NCBI RefSeq assembly: GCF_024623785.1
Contig: NZ_JANKBZ010000005.1
Location: forward strand, 310,001-374,000
Direction: 5' to 3'
Source of the DNA: Archangium lipolyticum
GTDB lineage: Bacteria > Myxococcota > Myxococcia > Myxococcales > Myxococcaceae
DNA length: 64,000 nucleotides
Shown here: positions 44,463-54,839 of the stretch, piece after piece
How the letters are laid out: the number at the start of each line of letters is the position of its first letter
Numbering within the stretch: position 1 is the stretch's first letter
The notes under the pieces: generated by a model
Seen by the model: only the letters and a program-made list of their open reading frames with translations
Database searches by the model: none
Told to the model about the DNA's origin: nothing
Translations under genes and position numbers: made by a program

Positions 44463-45407
44463 TCATTCGAGGCCCAGCGCCTCCTTCAATAGCGCTTCCC
44501 GGGCGACGACGGGCGAGCGGGGGAGCAGCTCGGGACGGAAGCGCCGCACCAGCTCCTCGCTCGTCACGGGGGTGCCATCCCCCAGCCCGCTCCAGGCCGC
44601 GAGCAGCCCGAGCACCCGCTCGACCGCGATGCCCCGCTCACGCAGCTCGGCCACCGCGAAGGCGCCCTCCCGCTTGGCCAGCCGCTTGCCGTCCTCTCCG
44701 AGCACCAGGGGCACGTGCCAGAAGCGCGGAGGCGTCACACCGAGCGCCCCGTAGATTTGAAGCTGTCGCGGGGTGGAGGACAGCAGGTCGTCCCCACGAA
44801 GCACGTCGGTGATGCCGCTGGCCGTGTCGTCCACCACCACCGCGAGCTGGTAGCTGGCGACCCCGTCGTTGCGGCGCACCACGAAGTCCCCCACCACCGT
44901 GGCCACGTCCTGGCAGTAGCGGCCGTGCAGCCCGTCCTCGAAGCACCACTGGCCGGGGGCCGCCCGGAAGCGCAGGGCGGGCACCCGCGTGCGGGCGCGC
45001 TCGGCGATGGCCTCGGGGGTGAGGGACGCGCAGGTGCCGGGGTAGCGCGGCCCTTCCTCGCTCAGGCCATGCGGGGCGCTCGCCGCGCGGGCGATCTCCG
45101 CGCGCGTGCAGAAGCACGGGTACACGCGGCCCGTGCGCTCCAGCTTCTCCATCGCTTCCCGGTAGACGTCGTCGCGCTGGCTCTGGACGAGGGGCGTCTC
45201 GTCCCAGTCCAGCCCCAGCCACTCGAGGTCCCGGTACAGGTCCTCGAGGTACTGCGGCCTGCAACGCGCGCGGTCGAGGTCCTCGATGCGCAACAGGAAC
45301 TGGCCGCCAGCCGCGCGGGCCTGGAGCCAGCCGAGCAGGGCGCTGCGGGCGTTGCCGAGGTGGATGCGGCCGGTGGGGCTGGGCGCGAAGCGTCCGCGGA
45401 AGCTCAT
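44463..45407 (-). CDS. gluQ: glutamyl-Q tRNA(Asp) synthetase
   Basis: A 314-residue paralogue of glutamyl-tRNA synthetase that attaches glutamate to the queuosine base of tRNA-Asp. It lacks the anticodon-binding domain, as expected. Class I motifs are APSPTGRIHLGN (8-19) and KRLAK (241-245). The zinc ligands C98, C100, Y122 and C126 are in place. The family is chiefly proteobacterial. Confidence 0.95.
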   Translation of the reverse strand: MSFRGRFAPSPTGRIHLGNARSALLGWLQARAAGGQFLLRIEDLDRARCRPQYLEDLYRDLEWLGLDWDETPLVQSQRDDVYREAMEKLERTGRVYPCFCTRAEIARAASAPHGLSEEGPRYPGTCASLTPEAIAERARTRVPALRFRAAPGQWCFEDGLHGRYCQDVATVVGDFVVRRNDGVASYQLAVVVDDTASGITDVLRGDDLLSSTPRQLQIYGALGVTPPRFWHVPLVLGEDGKRLAKREGAFAVAELRERGIAVERVLGLLAAWSGLGDGTPVTSEELVRRFRPELLPRSPVVAREALLKEALGLE

Positions 45408-45574
45408 GGGTTTACCGGACGGCAGCCTAGCGCGCCTGGAGCGAACCCGCCGCTCCCACCTTGGTCCCTGGACGGGGCATGCACAGCTTTCGCTGGCCTC
45501 GGGCCCGGCGGAAGGTTACTTCCCGGCTCTCCGCCGGGCGGGGAGGCGTGCCCGCGTCACCCGTCGTGCCCTGG

Positions 45575-46447
45575 ATGAACCCGATGCGCTTCCTCCACTG
45601 CTCCGACGTCCACATCACCGCGAACTACTTCTCCCTGCCCCTGCGCAAGCTCGGCTGGCGGCGCTGGCTCGCCCTGGCCGAGCTGTCCGTGGGAGGCCGC
45701 AGCAAGGCCTACGCGCGAGCCCCCGAGACGCTCGCCACCATCGCGCGTGATGCCGAGGGGCTCGGGGCGGATCACTTCATCCTCTCCGGGGACGTCACCG
45801 CGTACGCGCTGGAGCCGGAGTTCCAGGTCGTGCGCGAGTCGCTCGGTGCCCTGGCCGAGGATCCGCGCCGCTGCACCATCATTCCCGGCAACCACGACGT
45901 CTTCACCCCGGGCAGCCACCGCGTGGGCCGCTTCGCGCGCCACTTCGGCCACCTGCTGGAGAGCGATCTGCCCGAGCACCGGCGCGAGGGGCCCTTCCCC
46001 TTCGTGCGCCTGGTGGGGGAGGAGGCCGCGGTGGTGGGGCTGCTGTCGGCGCGCGTGCCCTTCGTGCCGGGCATGGCGCAGGGCTTCATCGGCCCGGCGC
46101 AGCTGGACGGGCTGGCGGCGTTGGTGAAGGACCCGAGGCTCGCGGGCCGGGCGCTCCTGGTGGTGGTGCACCACGCGCCGCTCACCCACCACGGCCGGGC
46201 GGATCGCTACTTCCACGGCTTGAGGGACGCGCAGGCGCTCTTCCAACTGCTGCCGGGGCCGCGCTACGCGGTACTGCACGGACACATCCACCAGCGCTAC
46301 CACCACCCGGCCACCGCCGAGCGCCCGCATGTCTTCGGCGCGGGCTCGTCCACCCAGGCGGGGCGCGAGGGCTACTGGCTCATCGAGGTGAAGAAGGGCC
46401 AGGTGGTGGGCGGGCAGAAGCACGTCCCCGGAGGGGCGTTGCACTGA
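45575..46447 (+). CDS. calcineurin-like metallophosphoesterase
   Basis: A 290-residue enzyme with the metal-binding motifs in order: DVH (11-13), SGDV, GNHD, VHHAPLTHHG and GHIH near the C-terminus. Such enzymes hydrolyse phosphoesters ranging from cyclic nucleotides to lipid headgroups; the substrate is not clear. The start at 45575 (Met-Asn-Pro-Met-Arg) precedes the first beta strand; 45584 is an alternative. Divergent from gluQ. Confidence 0.9.
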   Translation: MNPMRFLHCSDVHITANYFSLPLRKLGWRRWLALAELSVGGRSKAYARAPETLATIARDAEGLGADHFILSGDVTAYALEPEFQVVRESLGALAEDPRRCTIIPGNHDVFTPGSHRVGRFARHFGHLLESDLPEHRREGPFPFVRLVGEEAAVVGLLSARVPFVPGMAQGFIGPAQLDGLAALVKDPRLAGRALLVVVHHAPLTHHGRADRYFHGLRDAQALFQLLPGPRYAVLHGHIHQRYHHPATAERPHVFGAGSSTQAGREGYWLIEVKKGQVVGGQKHVPGGALH

Positions 46448-46462
46448 GCCCGCCCGGGCCGC

Positions 46463-46846
46463 TCAGGCCTGCAGTCGCGGGGCCGCGTAGCGGCGCACGA
46501 AGTGGATCCACCGGCGATCATCCACCTCCACCTGCCACTCGCTGTTGGGCGTGAGGGGCAGGCGCTGCTTGAGGAACTTCTCCAGGTGGTCCGCGGCCTT
46601 CACCGGCGTGAGGCCGGGCGCGCGGAAGGCGACGCGCAGGAAGACCTCGAGCGAGGGAGCCACTTCCACGATGGCGAAGATGCGCAGCGGGCCCACGCGC
46701 CGCTGGTAACGCACGTCCTCGCCCGGCACGGAAGCCGGCGCCTGATTGGCCGGTTGTGACGCCATCCAATTGGACGGCTCGAGGACGAAATCGAGCAGCT
46801 CCGCGCTCGCCTCTTCCAGCGTTGCGTGCTCGTGGATGGAAAGCAT
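46463..46846 (-). CDS. hypothetical protein, 127 aa
   Basis: ATG 46846 has GGGAGG six bases upstream, so the longer open frame is not needed. The protein is a compact alpha/beta fold: an N-terminal helix, YQRRVGPLRIFAIVEVAPSLEVFLRVAFRAPG strands, a helix, and a C-terminal WQVEVDDRRWIHFVRRY. It looks cytosolic. Family not recognised. Confidence 0.65.
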   Translation of the reverse strand: MLSIHEHATLEEASAELLDFVLEPSNWMASQPANQAPASVPGEDVRYQRRVGPLRIFAIVEVAPSLEVFLRVAFRAPGLTPVKAADHLEKFLKQRLPLTPNSEWQVEVDDRRWIHFVRRYAAPRLQA

Positions 46847-47019
46847 GCCCACCTCCCTGTTTGGCCGTCCGCATGAAGAATGTGCCCATGCGGCAAGGGC
46901 GTGCAAGGGGGCATCGGGGCCTTGATGGCGAGCGTCGGACACGTGTCAGTGTCGTGTGGTACGCGTCTGCGCGCGGGCCGTGCTCGCTCCGCTGGTGAAC
47001 ACTCACCGGTGCATGCCGC

Positions 47020-48222
47020 TCAGCGCCCGAGCACCACCGCGGCGAGGAAGCGCCAGGAGATGCTCGTGGCCTCGCCGCTCAGGATGTCGATGAGCTCGTC
47101 GCGCACGCGCGCGCTGCGGTCCGCCGCGCGGAAGATGCGGTCCAGCAACCGGGGGCGCTCGAAGGCGCGCATCAGCCGGCGGTTGAGGTGGAACGCGGTG
47201 CGGAAGCGCGTCTCCCAGCGCCGCCCGTAACCCCCGAGCCCCCGGGCCGAGAAGTCTCCCGAGGCCACCGCCTCGGCGACGGCCTCGGCGGCGAAGGCTC
47301 CGGACTCCAGGGCGAACTCGATGCCCTCGCCCGTGAGCGGGTTGACGAAGCCGGCCGCGTCTCCCAGCAGCAGCGCCCGGTCGAAGATGGTGTGCCGGGC
47401 GAAGGAGCCGAACGGGAGGTGGTGCCCCTTCACCTTCCCGATGCGCCTGGCGCCGGCCAGCTCCTTGGCCACGTTGGGGCTCGCGCAGAACTTCTCCATC
47501 AGCTCGGGGAGCTTCGCCCCGGACGCGGCGAGCTGGTCCGCCCGCATGCCCAGCCCCACGTTGGCCCGGCCGCCCGGCAGCGGGAAGATCCACCCGTAGG
47601 CGGGCAGCAGCTCCTCCTCCCAGAAGAAGGCCATGCTGCGCGGGTGCGAGAGCTGGACGTTCTCGTAGTAGGCGCGGACGGCGAAGGCGCCCTCGTGCTT
47701 CGGGAAGTCGGGTGCCCCGAGCGCGCGCCGGACCACCGAGGGCGAGCCATCACACCCGAGCACCACGTCGGCGCGCAGGGGCTCACCCTCGCGGCAGCGC
47801 AGGAGGATGCCCTTCGCGTCCCGCTCGATGCCCTCCACCTGTACACCCTCGCGCAGCTCGGCGCCGGATTGGACCGCGCGCTGCACGAGGCGCTCGTCGA
47901 GCACCTGGCGGGGAATGGCGCAGGCCTTGCCGCCGAAGAGGCGGGTGGGGATGCCGATCTCCAGCACCACGCCCCCCGGAGAGATGGTGTAGACGGAGTC
48001 CACCATCGCGGCCTCGGCGGCGGGCAGCTCACCGAGCCCCAACCGCTCCAGCATCCACAGCGTCCGGGGCGTGCAGCCATCTCCACAGGTCTTGTCGCGA
48101 GGGAAGTGGTTGCGCTCGAGCAGCGTCACGCGGGCGCCCTGCTGGGCGAGGAACGTGGCCGCGGACGAGCCCGCGGGTCCGGCGCCGACGATGGCGACGT
48201 GTGGAGAGGAGGAGGGGCGCAT
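47020..48222 (-). CDS. geranylgeranyl reductase family flavoprotein
   Basis: A 400-residue FAD protein. The N-terminal Rossmann motif is VAIVGAGPAGSSAA (9-22). The PRDKTCGDGCTPRTL segment and GDAAGFVNPLTGEGI (second FAD motif) are diagnostic of the geranylgeranyl/digeranylgeranyl reductase family. Members reduce isoprenoid double bonds or act on other lipids and polyketides; the actual substrate is unknown. Single gene, upstream neighbour is the HPt gene. Confidence 0.88.
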   Translation of the reverse strand: MRPSSSPHVAIVGAGPAGSSAATFLAQQGARVTLLERNHFPRDKTCGDGCTPRTLWMLERLGLGELPAAEAAMVDSVYTISPGGVVLEIGIPTRLFGGKACAIPRQVLDERLVQRAVQSGAELREGVQVEGIERDAKGILLRCREGEPLRADVVLGCDGSPSVVRRALGAPDFPKHEGAFAVRAYYENVQLSHPRSMAFFWEEELLPAYGWIFPLPGGRANVGLGMRADQLAASGAKLPELMEKFCASPNVAKELAGARRIGKVKGHHLPFGSFARHTIFDRALLLGDAAGFVNPLTGEGIEFALESGAFAAEAVAEAVASGDFSARGLGGYGRRWETRFRTAFHLNRRLMRAFERPRLLDRIFRAADRSARVRDELIDILSGEATSISWRFLAAVVLGR

Positions 48223-48258
48223 GGGCCGGAAGATGCCACATCGGCCCTGTTTCCAGGG

Positions 48259-48651
48259 TCAGGGAGTGACCTTGGGGGTGCTGGCGGCCGGCCCGAGGAG
48301 CTCGGCCAGAAGCCTGGGTCGTGCCTCCTCGAAGGCGCGCTCCACGTCTGCCAGCAACTCTTCCGCGCCCCTCAGCTCGTTGCGCCTGGCGCGGGCCTGC
48401 AGCTTCTGGCTGCACTGACGCACGCGCGGCATCCCGTACATCCCGCTGCTTCCGGCCAGCCCGTGTGCCTCGTGTTCCAGGGCCTCGGCCTTGCCCGCGG
48501 CCAGCAACTGGCGCATGTCCTCGAGCTGCGGGGGGATGCTGGCGAGGTAACGGTGGACCAGCTCCGCGAGTGCCTGGGGCTCCTCGGGATCCACGAGCTC
48601 GCGCAGCCGCGCGAGGTGCTCCATATTGAGGATGGGAACCGCGTCCTCCAT
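48259..48651 (-). CDS. stand-alone HPt (histidine phosphotransfer) protein
   Basis: A 130-residue helical protein with the HPt site AHGLAGSSGMYG; the phospho-acceptor is H63, with the usual Lys after it replaced by Leu-Ala. Two long helices and a Ser/Pro tail complete it. HPt proteins pass phosphate between hybrid kinases and receivers. None of its partners is adjacent; the hybrid kinases at 10213 and 40034 in this window are candidates only by proximity. Confidence 0.85.
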   Translation of the reverse strand: MEDAVPILNMEHLARLRELVDPEEPQALAELVHRYLASIPPQLEDMRQLLAAGKAEALEHEAHGLAGSSGMYGMPRVRQCSQKLQARARRNELRGAEELLADVERAFEEARPRLLAELLGPAASTPKVTP

Positions 48652-48732
48652 AGGTGGGTCATCCTACCCAGTGCCGGCGGGCACGTCGATGATGCGCTCG
48701 TTTCGTCACGAAGGATCGTCCCCGGCCGTGCC

Positions 48733-49827
<1,095 letters not shown>

Positions 49828-50029
49828 CGAGCGATAACACACCCGGGCGCCTGACTCATGGAATGCGAGAAACCAGGAGCCCGTCCACCCTGCCTCGGGA
49901 GCCAGCGCTCGCTCCCTCGCCCGGTGCCCTTCTGATGCCTCGACGTCAGATTGATCCCCTTTCGTGGGGAGTAGACAGTCAAGGGGGGATGTAGGGCCAC
50001 CCCACGCGACTTACCCTCCCTGTGTGCGG

Positions 50030-51445
50030 ATGGAGCGGCGATGGGATGTGGTGGTCGTGGGTGGGGGCGCCAGCGGTACGTTGTTGGCGGCGCAACTGTT
50101 GAGGGGTGCTCGTGCGCCCTTTCGGGTCGCGCTGCTGGAGCGGACGGGGCGCATGGGCCCCGGTCTGGCCTATTCGACGGAGAGCCCGAGCCATCTGCTC
50201 AATGTGCCCACCGGGAGGATGAGCGCCTTCCCGGATGACCCGGAGCACTTCCTCCGGTGGATGCGTCGTGTCGAGCCGGGGACGGGGCCCGGAGATTTCG
50301 CGCAGCGCAGGCGCTACGGCCAGTACCTGGAGGACGTGCTGCACGAGGCGCGGCGGGACGCGGCGCCGGGCGTCGAGCTGGAGTTCCTGTCGGGCGAGGT
50401 CGTGTCCATCGCCCAGGAGGGGGACTCGGTCCGGGTGGCGCTCGAGGGCGGCCCGGTGCTCGAGGCGCGGATGGCGGTGCTGGCGGTGGGCAACTCCCTC
50501 CCCGCGGACCTGTCCGTGGAGGACGGCGGCCTGTACACGAGCCCCCGTTACATCCGGTCGCCCTGGCTCGAAGGCGCCCTGGAGCGGGTCGGACCCCAGG
50601 ACACCGTGATGCTCGTCGGCACGGGCCTGACGATGGTGGACACCGTGCTGTCGCTGGTCGAGCGGGGACACCAGGGGCGCATCCACGCCCTCTCCCGGCA
50701 TGGGCTGCTCCCGCACGTCCATCGCCCCGCCTCCGTCCGCGCGCTCGCGGAGTTCCAAGAGCCCCCGAGCATCCGCGCCATGCTGCGCACGCTGCGCCAG
50801 GAGGTCCGGCTCGCTCGCGAGGACGAGGGCTGGCGCGGCGTGATGGATGCCCTGCGGCCCCACATCGTCTCGCTGTGGCGGAACCTGCCCGAGCCGGAGC
50901 AGCGCCGCTTCCTGCGCCACCTGCGCTCCTTCTGGGAGGTCCACCGCCACCGCATGGCTCCTGCGGTGGGCGAGGTCCTCGAGCGGCTCCAGCGGACCGG
51001 CGTGCTGAGCATCCACGCGGCCCGTGTGCGGAGCTTCCGGCCTGTCGACCCGGGCGTGGAGGTCCGCTTCCGTCGGCGTGGCCTCGCGCACGAGGACACG
51101 CTGCTCGTCCAGCGCGTCATCAACTGCACCGGCCCTGATGGCACCATCGCTCGCGCGCACCCGCTGCTGCGGGGGCTGTTCGCGGCGGGGCACGCCCGGG
51201 CGGATGCGCTGGGGCTCGGCCTGGCCACGGATCCGGGGGGCGCGCTGCTGGACGCGGAGGGCGAGCCCTCGCCCGTGCTGTTCACCCTCGGGCCCCTTCG
51301 CCGGGGCGAGCTGTGGGAGACCACGGCCATCCCGGAGATTCGCGTGCAGGCGCACGCCCTCGCGCGGCGGCTGCTGGAGCAACGCGTCTCCTCCCAGAGG
51401 CCGCGCGACACCGAGCTCTTTCCTCTTCCGCCTCCCTTTCCCTGA
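50030..51445 (+). CDS. FAD/NAD(P)-binding flavoprotein (pfam13454-like)
   Basis: A 471-residue protein. It begins with a Rossmann motif (VVVVGGGASGTLLAAQLL) and GLAYSTESPSHLLNVPTGRMSAFPDDP, the signature of the FAD-NAD(P)-binding family related to HI0933/ornithine-hydroxylase-like proteins. A second nucleotide site is TVMLVGTGLTMVDTVLSL. It probably oxidises or hydroxylates a small molecule. ATG 50030 is used; GTG 50024 is possible. It lies 12 bases before the GCS2 gene, so the two form an operon. Confidence 0.87.
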   Translation: MERRWDVVVVGGGASGTLLAAQLLRGARAPFRVALLERTGRMGPGLAYSTESPSHLLNVPTGRMSAFPDDPEHFLRWMRRVEPGTGPGDFAQRRRYGQYLEDVLHEARRDAAPGVELEFLSGEVVSIAQEGDSVRVALEGGPVLEARMAVLAVGNSLPADLSVEDGGLYTSPRYIRSPWLEGALERVGPQDTVMLVGTGLTMVDTVLSLVERGHQGRIHALSRHGLLPHVHRPASVRALAEFQEPPSIRAMLRTLRQEVRLAREDEGWRGVMDALRPHIVSLWRNLPEPEQRRFLRHLRSFWEVHRHRMAPAVGEVLERLQRTGVLSIHAARVRSFRPVDPGVEVRFRRRGLAHEDTLLVQRVINCTGPDGTIARAHPLLRGLFAAGHARADALGLGLATDPGGALLDAEGEPSPVLFTLGPLRRGELWETTAIPEIRVQAHALARRLLEQRVSSQRPRDTELFPLPPPFP

Positions 51446-51457
51446 GGCTCCGCCACC

Positions 51458-52942
51458 ATGGGTCTTCAAATCCAGAAAGAGACGTTCGAGCCCGAGGAGT
51501 ACGAGCGCTTCGGTCAGCGGCTCACCGAGAGCCTGGAGGCGCTGCGGCAGGTGCTGGCGCGTCCGGGCTTCGGCGTGGGGCCTCGCACCATCGGGGCCGA
51601 GCTGGAGATGTTCCTGGTGGATGCCGCCGGGTACCCGCTGCCGGTGAACCGGCAGGTGATGAGCCAGACGATGGACCCGCGGGTGACGGTGGAGATCGAC
51701 CGGTTCAACCTCGAGTGCAACCTGCGGCCGGCGCCGCTGGCGGGGCGTCCCTTCACGGCGATGCGCGCGGAGTTCGAGAGCGCGCTGGCGGAGGTGCGGC
51801 GCGCGGCGGCCACGCAGGGGGCACGGGTGGCGGTGACGGGCATCCTCCCCACGCTGCGCGAGGCGGACCTGGGCAGCGGGGCCCTCACGGCGCAGCCGCG
51901 CTACCGGGCGCTGTCGGCCGCCATCCGCCGCCGGCGCCAGGAGCCCATCCGCGTGGTCATCGGCGGAGAGGACCGGCTCACCCTGGAGTGGGACGACGTG
52001 TCGCTGGAGGGCGCCAACACCTCGCTGCAGTACCACCTGCGCGTGGACCCGGCGGACTTCGCGCGGATGTACAACGCGGCCCAGCTGGCGACGGCGCCGG
52101 TGCTGGCGGTGAGCGGCAACTCGCCCTTCCTGCTGGGGCGGAGGCTGTGGGACGAGACGCGCGTGGCGCTCTTCCGGCAGGCGGTGGACGACCGGGGCGA
52201 GGCCCCGTCCGAGGCGCCGCAGCACGGGCGCGTCACCTTCGGGCACGGCTGGGCACGCCAGGGGGCGTTGGAGCTGTTCGCCGAGTCGGTGGCGCTGCAC
52301 GCGCCGCTGCTGCCGGTGCTCGGTACGGAGTCGCCGCTCGCACGCCTGGCGGAGGGTGCACTGCCCCGGCTGGACGAGCTCCGGCTGCACCAGGGCACGG
52401 TGTGGAGCTGGAACCGCGCCATCTACGACCCGAGCGCGGGGGGGCACGTCCGCATCGAGATGCGCGCGCTGCCGGCGGGCCCCACGGTGGTGGACATGCT
52501 GGCCAACGGGGCGCTGCTGCTGGGCCTCACGCTGGGGCTCGCCGACGAGGTGGAGTCGCTGCTGCCGGGGCTGCCCTTCACGTGCGCCCGGGGCAACTTC
52601 CTGCGCGCGGCCAAGGAGGGCCTGGACGCGATGCTGCTGTGGCCCGAGCGCACCGCGCCCTCTCCCCGGCTGGTGCCCGCGGTGGCCCTGGTGGAGCGGC
52701 TGCTGCCCGTGGCCCGCCAGGGCCTGGTGGGCGCTGGGGTGGAGGCCGAGGAGGCGGACTCGCTGCTTTCCGTGGTGGCGGCCCGATTGCGCGCTCAGCA
52801 GACGGGTGCACGCTGGCAGCGGAAGATGTTGGCCCGGTTGGAAGCACACATGCCCCGGCCGGACGCACTGGGGGCTTTGTTGGAGCGTTATATGACGCAC
52901 GCGGCGTCCGGCAGGCCGGTCCACGAGTGGCCGCTGGACTGA
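51458..52942 (+). CDS. GCS2-family glutamate-cysteine ligase-like carboxylate-amine ligase
   Basis: A 494-residue ATP-dependent ligase-like protein. The ATP/metal motif IGAELEMFLVD (44-54), DRFNLECNLRP, and the VRIEMRALPAGP strand fit the glutamate-cysteine ligase type 2 family, which joins a carboxylate to an amine. It is longer than YbdK-type members, and whether it makes gamma-glutamylcysteine is not shown. Coupling to a flavoprotein gene hints at a small-molecule pathway. Start ATG 51458, 12 bases after the flavoprotein stop. Confidence 0.85.
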   Translation: MGLQIQKETFEPEEYERFGQRLTESLEALRQVLARPGFGVGPRTIGAELEMFLVDAAGYPLPVNRQVMSQTMDPRVTVEIDRFNLECNLRPAPLAGRPFTAMRAEFESALAEVRRAAATQGARVAVTGILPTLREADLGSGALTAQPRYRALSAAIRRRRQEPIRVVIGGEDRLTLEWDDVSLEGANTSLQYHLRVDPADFARMYNAAQLATAPVLAVSGNSPFLLGRRLWDETRVALFRQAVDDRGEAPSEAPQHGRVTFGHGWARQGALELFAESVALHAPLLPVLGTESPLARLAEGALPRLDELRLHQGTVWSWNRAIYDPSAGGHVRIEMRALPAGPTVVDMLANGALLLGLTLGLADEVESLLPGLPFTCARGNFLRAAKEGLDAMLLWPERTAPSPRLVPAVALVERLLPVARQGLVGAGVEAEEADSLLSVVAARLRAQQTGARWQRKMLARLEAHMPRPDALGALLERYMTHAASGRPVHEWPLD

Positions 52943-53038
52943 ACCGGGTCAGGACTTTCGACGAGGACTTGCGAGCAGCCCCTCACCTTTGCGACGCTCC
53001 ATCCATCTTCCTCCCCTCTCGTTGGTTGGTCTGCCCTG

Positions 53039-54133
53039 GTGAGTGAGCCTGTTGCTGCGAAGGTCCTCGTCGTCGAGGACAACCGGACGATGCTGGCCTT
53101 GATGCAGTACTACCTGAGCAAGGACTTCACCGTCTTTCTTGCCCGCTCCGCTGAGGAGGCGCTCGAGCTCCTCCAGCGGGAACAACTCCATGCCGTGGTG
53201 TCGGATCAGAACCTCGGCGATGGGTTGATGGGCGTCGACCTCCTCAAGAAGGTGGCCGAGCTTCAACCCCATGCCGCGCGCATCCTCGTGACGGCCTCCC
53301 AGAAGTTGGAGGACGCCCAGAAGGCCATCAACGAGGCGCGGGTGAACCACTTCCTCACGAAGCCGTTCACCGAGCAGGAGCTGAAGAACACGGTCGGCCA
53401 GGCGGTGCACAACGCCGCGCTGGTGCAAATCCGCGACAAGATGGTGCAGGAGCTCAAGGAGCAGCTCGGCCTGCGCCCCGCCAAGCCGGCGGCGGGCAAG
53501 CCGGGCACGACGCCTCCTCCGGGCGTGCGCCCCAAGACCGGCGATGCGCGGCCGGGGGACCCCAAGGGCGTCTCGCTCATTCCCGAGAGCGAGCGGCTGG
53601 CGTTCCGCGACGGGCTCACCGGGCTCTACAACCACCGCTACTTCCAGGAGGCGCTGAGCGCCGGGCTGGTGAGCGCGCGGCGCCGGGAGCAGAAGCTGGC
53701 GCTGGTGCTCATCGACATCGACGGCTTCCGGCGCTTCAACCTCTCGCGCGGGTACGCCGAAGGCGACAAGCTGCTGCGCCGCGTGGCGCACCTGGTGAAC
53801 GAGCTGATGGAGGACCCCGTCACCCACGCCCGGAGCGACAACTCCTCGGAGATCGCCGCCCGGTACGACTGGGACGTGTTCGGGGTCGTCCTGTGCAACG
53901 CGGACCTGGAGCGGGCACGCGCCTACGCGGAGAAGCTGCGCAAGGCGGTGGAGGAGCTGGACGTGCCCGAGGGCAGCGGCGAGGCCGTGGGCGAGGTGAC
54001 GGTGACGGCCGCGGTGGCCGTCTTCCCGGACCATGCGCGCAACGAGCAGGAGCTGATCTCCGCCGCCGAGAACGCGCTGCGCGGCTCCAAGTCGAGCTTC
54101 CCCAACCGCGTGGTCCTCGCCACGAAGGGCTGA
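53039..54133 (+). CDS. response regulator with receiver and degenerate GGDEF domain
   Basis: A 364-residue protein. The receiver covers about residues 8-125 (E13, D14; phospho-acceptor D56; K109). A Pro/Lys-rich linker (about 140-180) leads to a GGDEF fold (from FRDGLTGLYNHRYF, about 189). The active-site signature is DWDVF at 277-281 instead of GGDEF, so cyclic-di-GMP synthesis is not expected; no I-site RxxD is seen upstream. It may bind c-di-GMP/GTP or act by protein contact. GTG 53039 is the start. Confidence 0.9.
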   Translation: MSEPVAAKVLVVEDNRTMLALMQYYLSKDFTVFLARSAEEALELLQREQLHAVVSDQNLGDGLMGVDLLKKVAELQPHAARILVTASQKLEDAQKAINEARVNHFLTKPFTEQELKNTVGQAVHNAALVQIRDKMVQELKEQLGLRPAKPAAGKPGTTPPPGVRPKTGDARPGDPKGVSLIPESERLAFRDGLTGLYNHRYFQEALSAGLVSARRREQKLALVLIDIDGFRRFNLSRGYAEGDKLLRRVAHLVNELMEDPVTHARSDNSSEIAARYDWDVFGVVLCNADLERARAYAEKLRKAVEELDVPEGSGEAVGEVTVTAAVAVFPDHARNEQELISAAENALRGSKSSFPNRVVLATKG

Positions 54134-54143
54134 GCGGGAGTCT

Positions 54144-54169
54144 CTCCGCCCGGTCGTCACCGGGCGGAG
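54144..54169. terminator. bidirectional hairpin between convergent genes
   Basis: Perfect 10-bp inverted repeat CTCCGCCCGG (54144-54153) / CCGGGCGGAG (54160-54169) with a 6-base loop, between the receiver-GGDEF gene and the RDD gene that face each other. No U-tract on either side, but size and place fit a shared terminator. Confidence 0.65.
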
Positions 54170-54194
54170 GGGCCAGGGGAAACGGGCACGCCTG

Positions 54195-54815
54195 TCAGCC
54201 GGTGTGCTCCTCCACCTTGATGACCTGGGTGTCCGCGATGTGGTCGTGGAGACACCGGCGGTCGGCGGCGAAGACGAAGAGCGGGTCGGCGAGGCTGAAG
54301 AGGTTGCAGGTGACGGTGCCGATGAACCACGGCACGACGTTGCGCAGGAAGATGAGCCGGCCGAGGTCCACCGGGCTTCCATCGAGGCGGACCACCTTGA
54401 TGCCCATCGTGCGCTTGCCGAGGCTCTGGCCCGTCGTGACGAGCAGGTAGAGCTGATAGCAGAGCACGGCGAGGGTTCCCATCACCCCCGCGAGCGTGAA
54501 GAAGAGCGCCAGCCCCCCGCCGCCCTCCGAGCTGCTCGCGATGCCGCCGACGATCGTCAGGACGAACATGGGGAGGCTGATGGCGAACTGGTCGATGAGG
54601 GCGGCGGCGAGACGAGAGCCCGGCTCCGCGAGCGGCGCCGAGGCCGGCACGCAGCGGAAGCAGTAGTCCCCGCGGTCGAACCCCCTGCGGAGACACAGCT
54701 CACAGGCGTAGCTGCCGCACCGGGCACAGATGATGGCGGCCGCGCGGTCGGAGTGTTCGGCGCAGAGGGCACCGGAGCGCGGGGAGACGGACGGGTCTTG
54801 AAGCATGGGGCGCAT
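54195..54815 (-). CDS. RDD family membrane protein with N-terminal zinc-finger
   Basis: A 206-residue protein. The first 55 residues hold a B-box-like zinc finger (C18-H21...C30-C33...C38-C41...C52-C55 pairs). Then RDD-type membrane segments follow: SRLAAALIDQFAISLPMFVLTIV, LAVLCYQLYLLVTTGQSLGKRTMGIKVVRLDG, and a last helix ending NLFSLADPLFVFAADRRCLHDHIADT. This zinc-finger/RDD fusion is common in myxobacteria; the role is unknown (RDD proteins are sometimes transporters). The start could be 54815 or 54806. Confidence 0.87.
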   Translation of the reverse strand: MRPMLQDPSVSPRSGALCAEHSDRAAAIICARCGSYACELCLRRGFDRGDYCFRCVPASAPLAEPGSRLAAALIDQFAISLPMFVLTIVGGIASSSEGGGGLALFFTLAGVMGTLAVLCYQLYLLVTTGQSLGKRTMGIKVVRLDGSPVDLGRLIFLRNVVPWFIGTVTCNLFSLADPLFVFAADRRCLHDHIADTQVIKVEEHTG

Positions 54816-54839
54816 GCTCGCAGGCCCGGCCGGGCGGCC

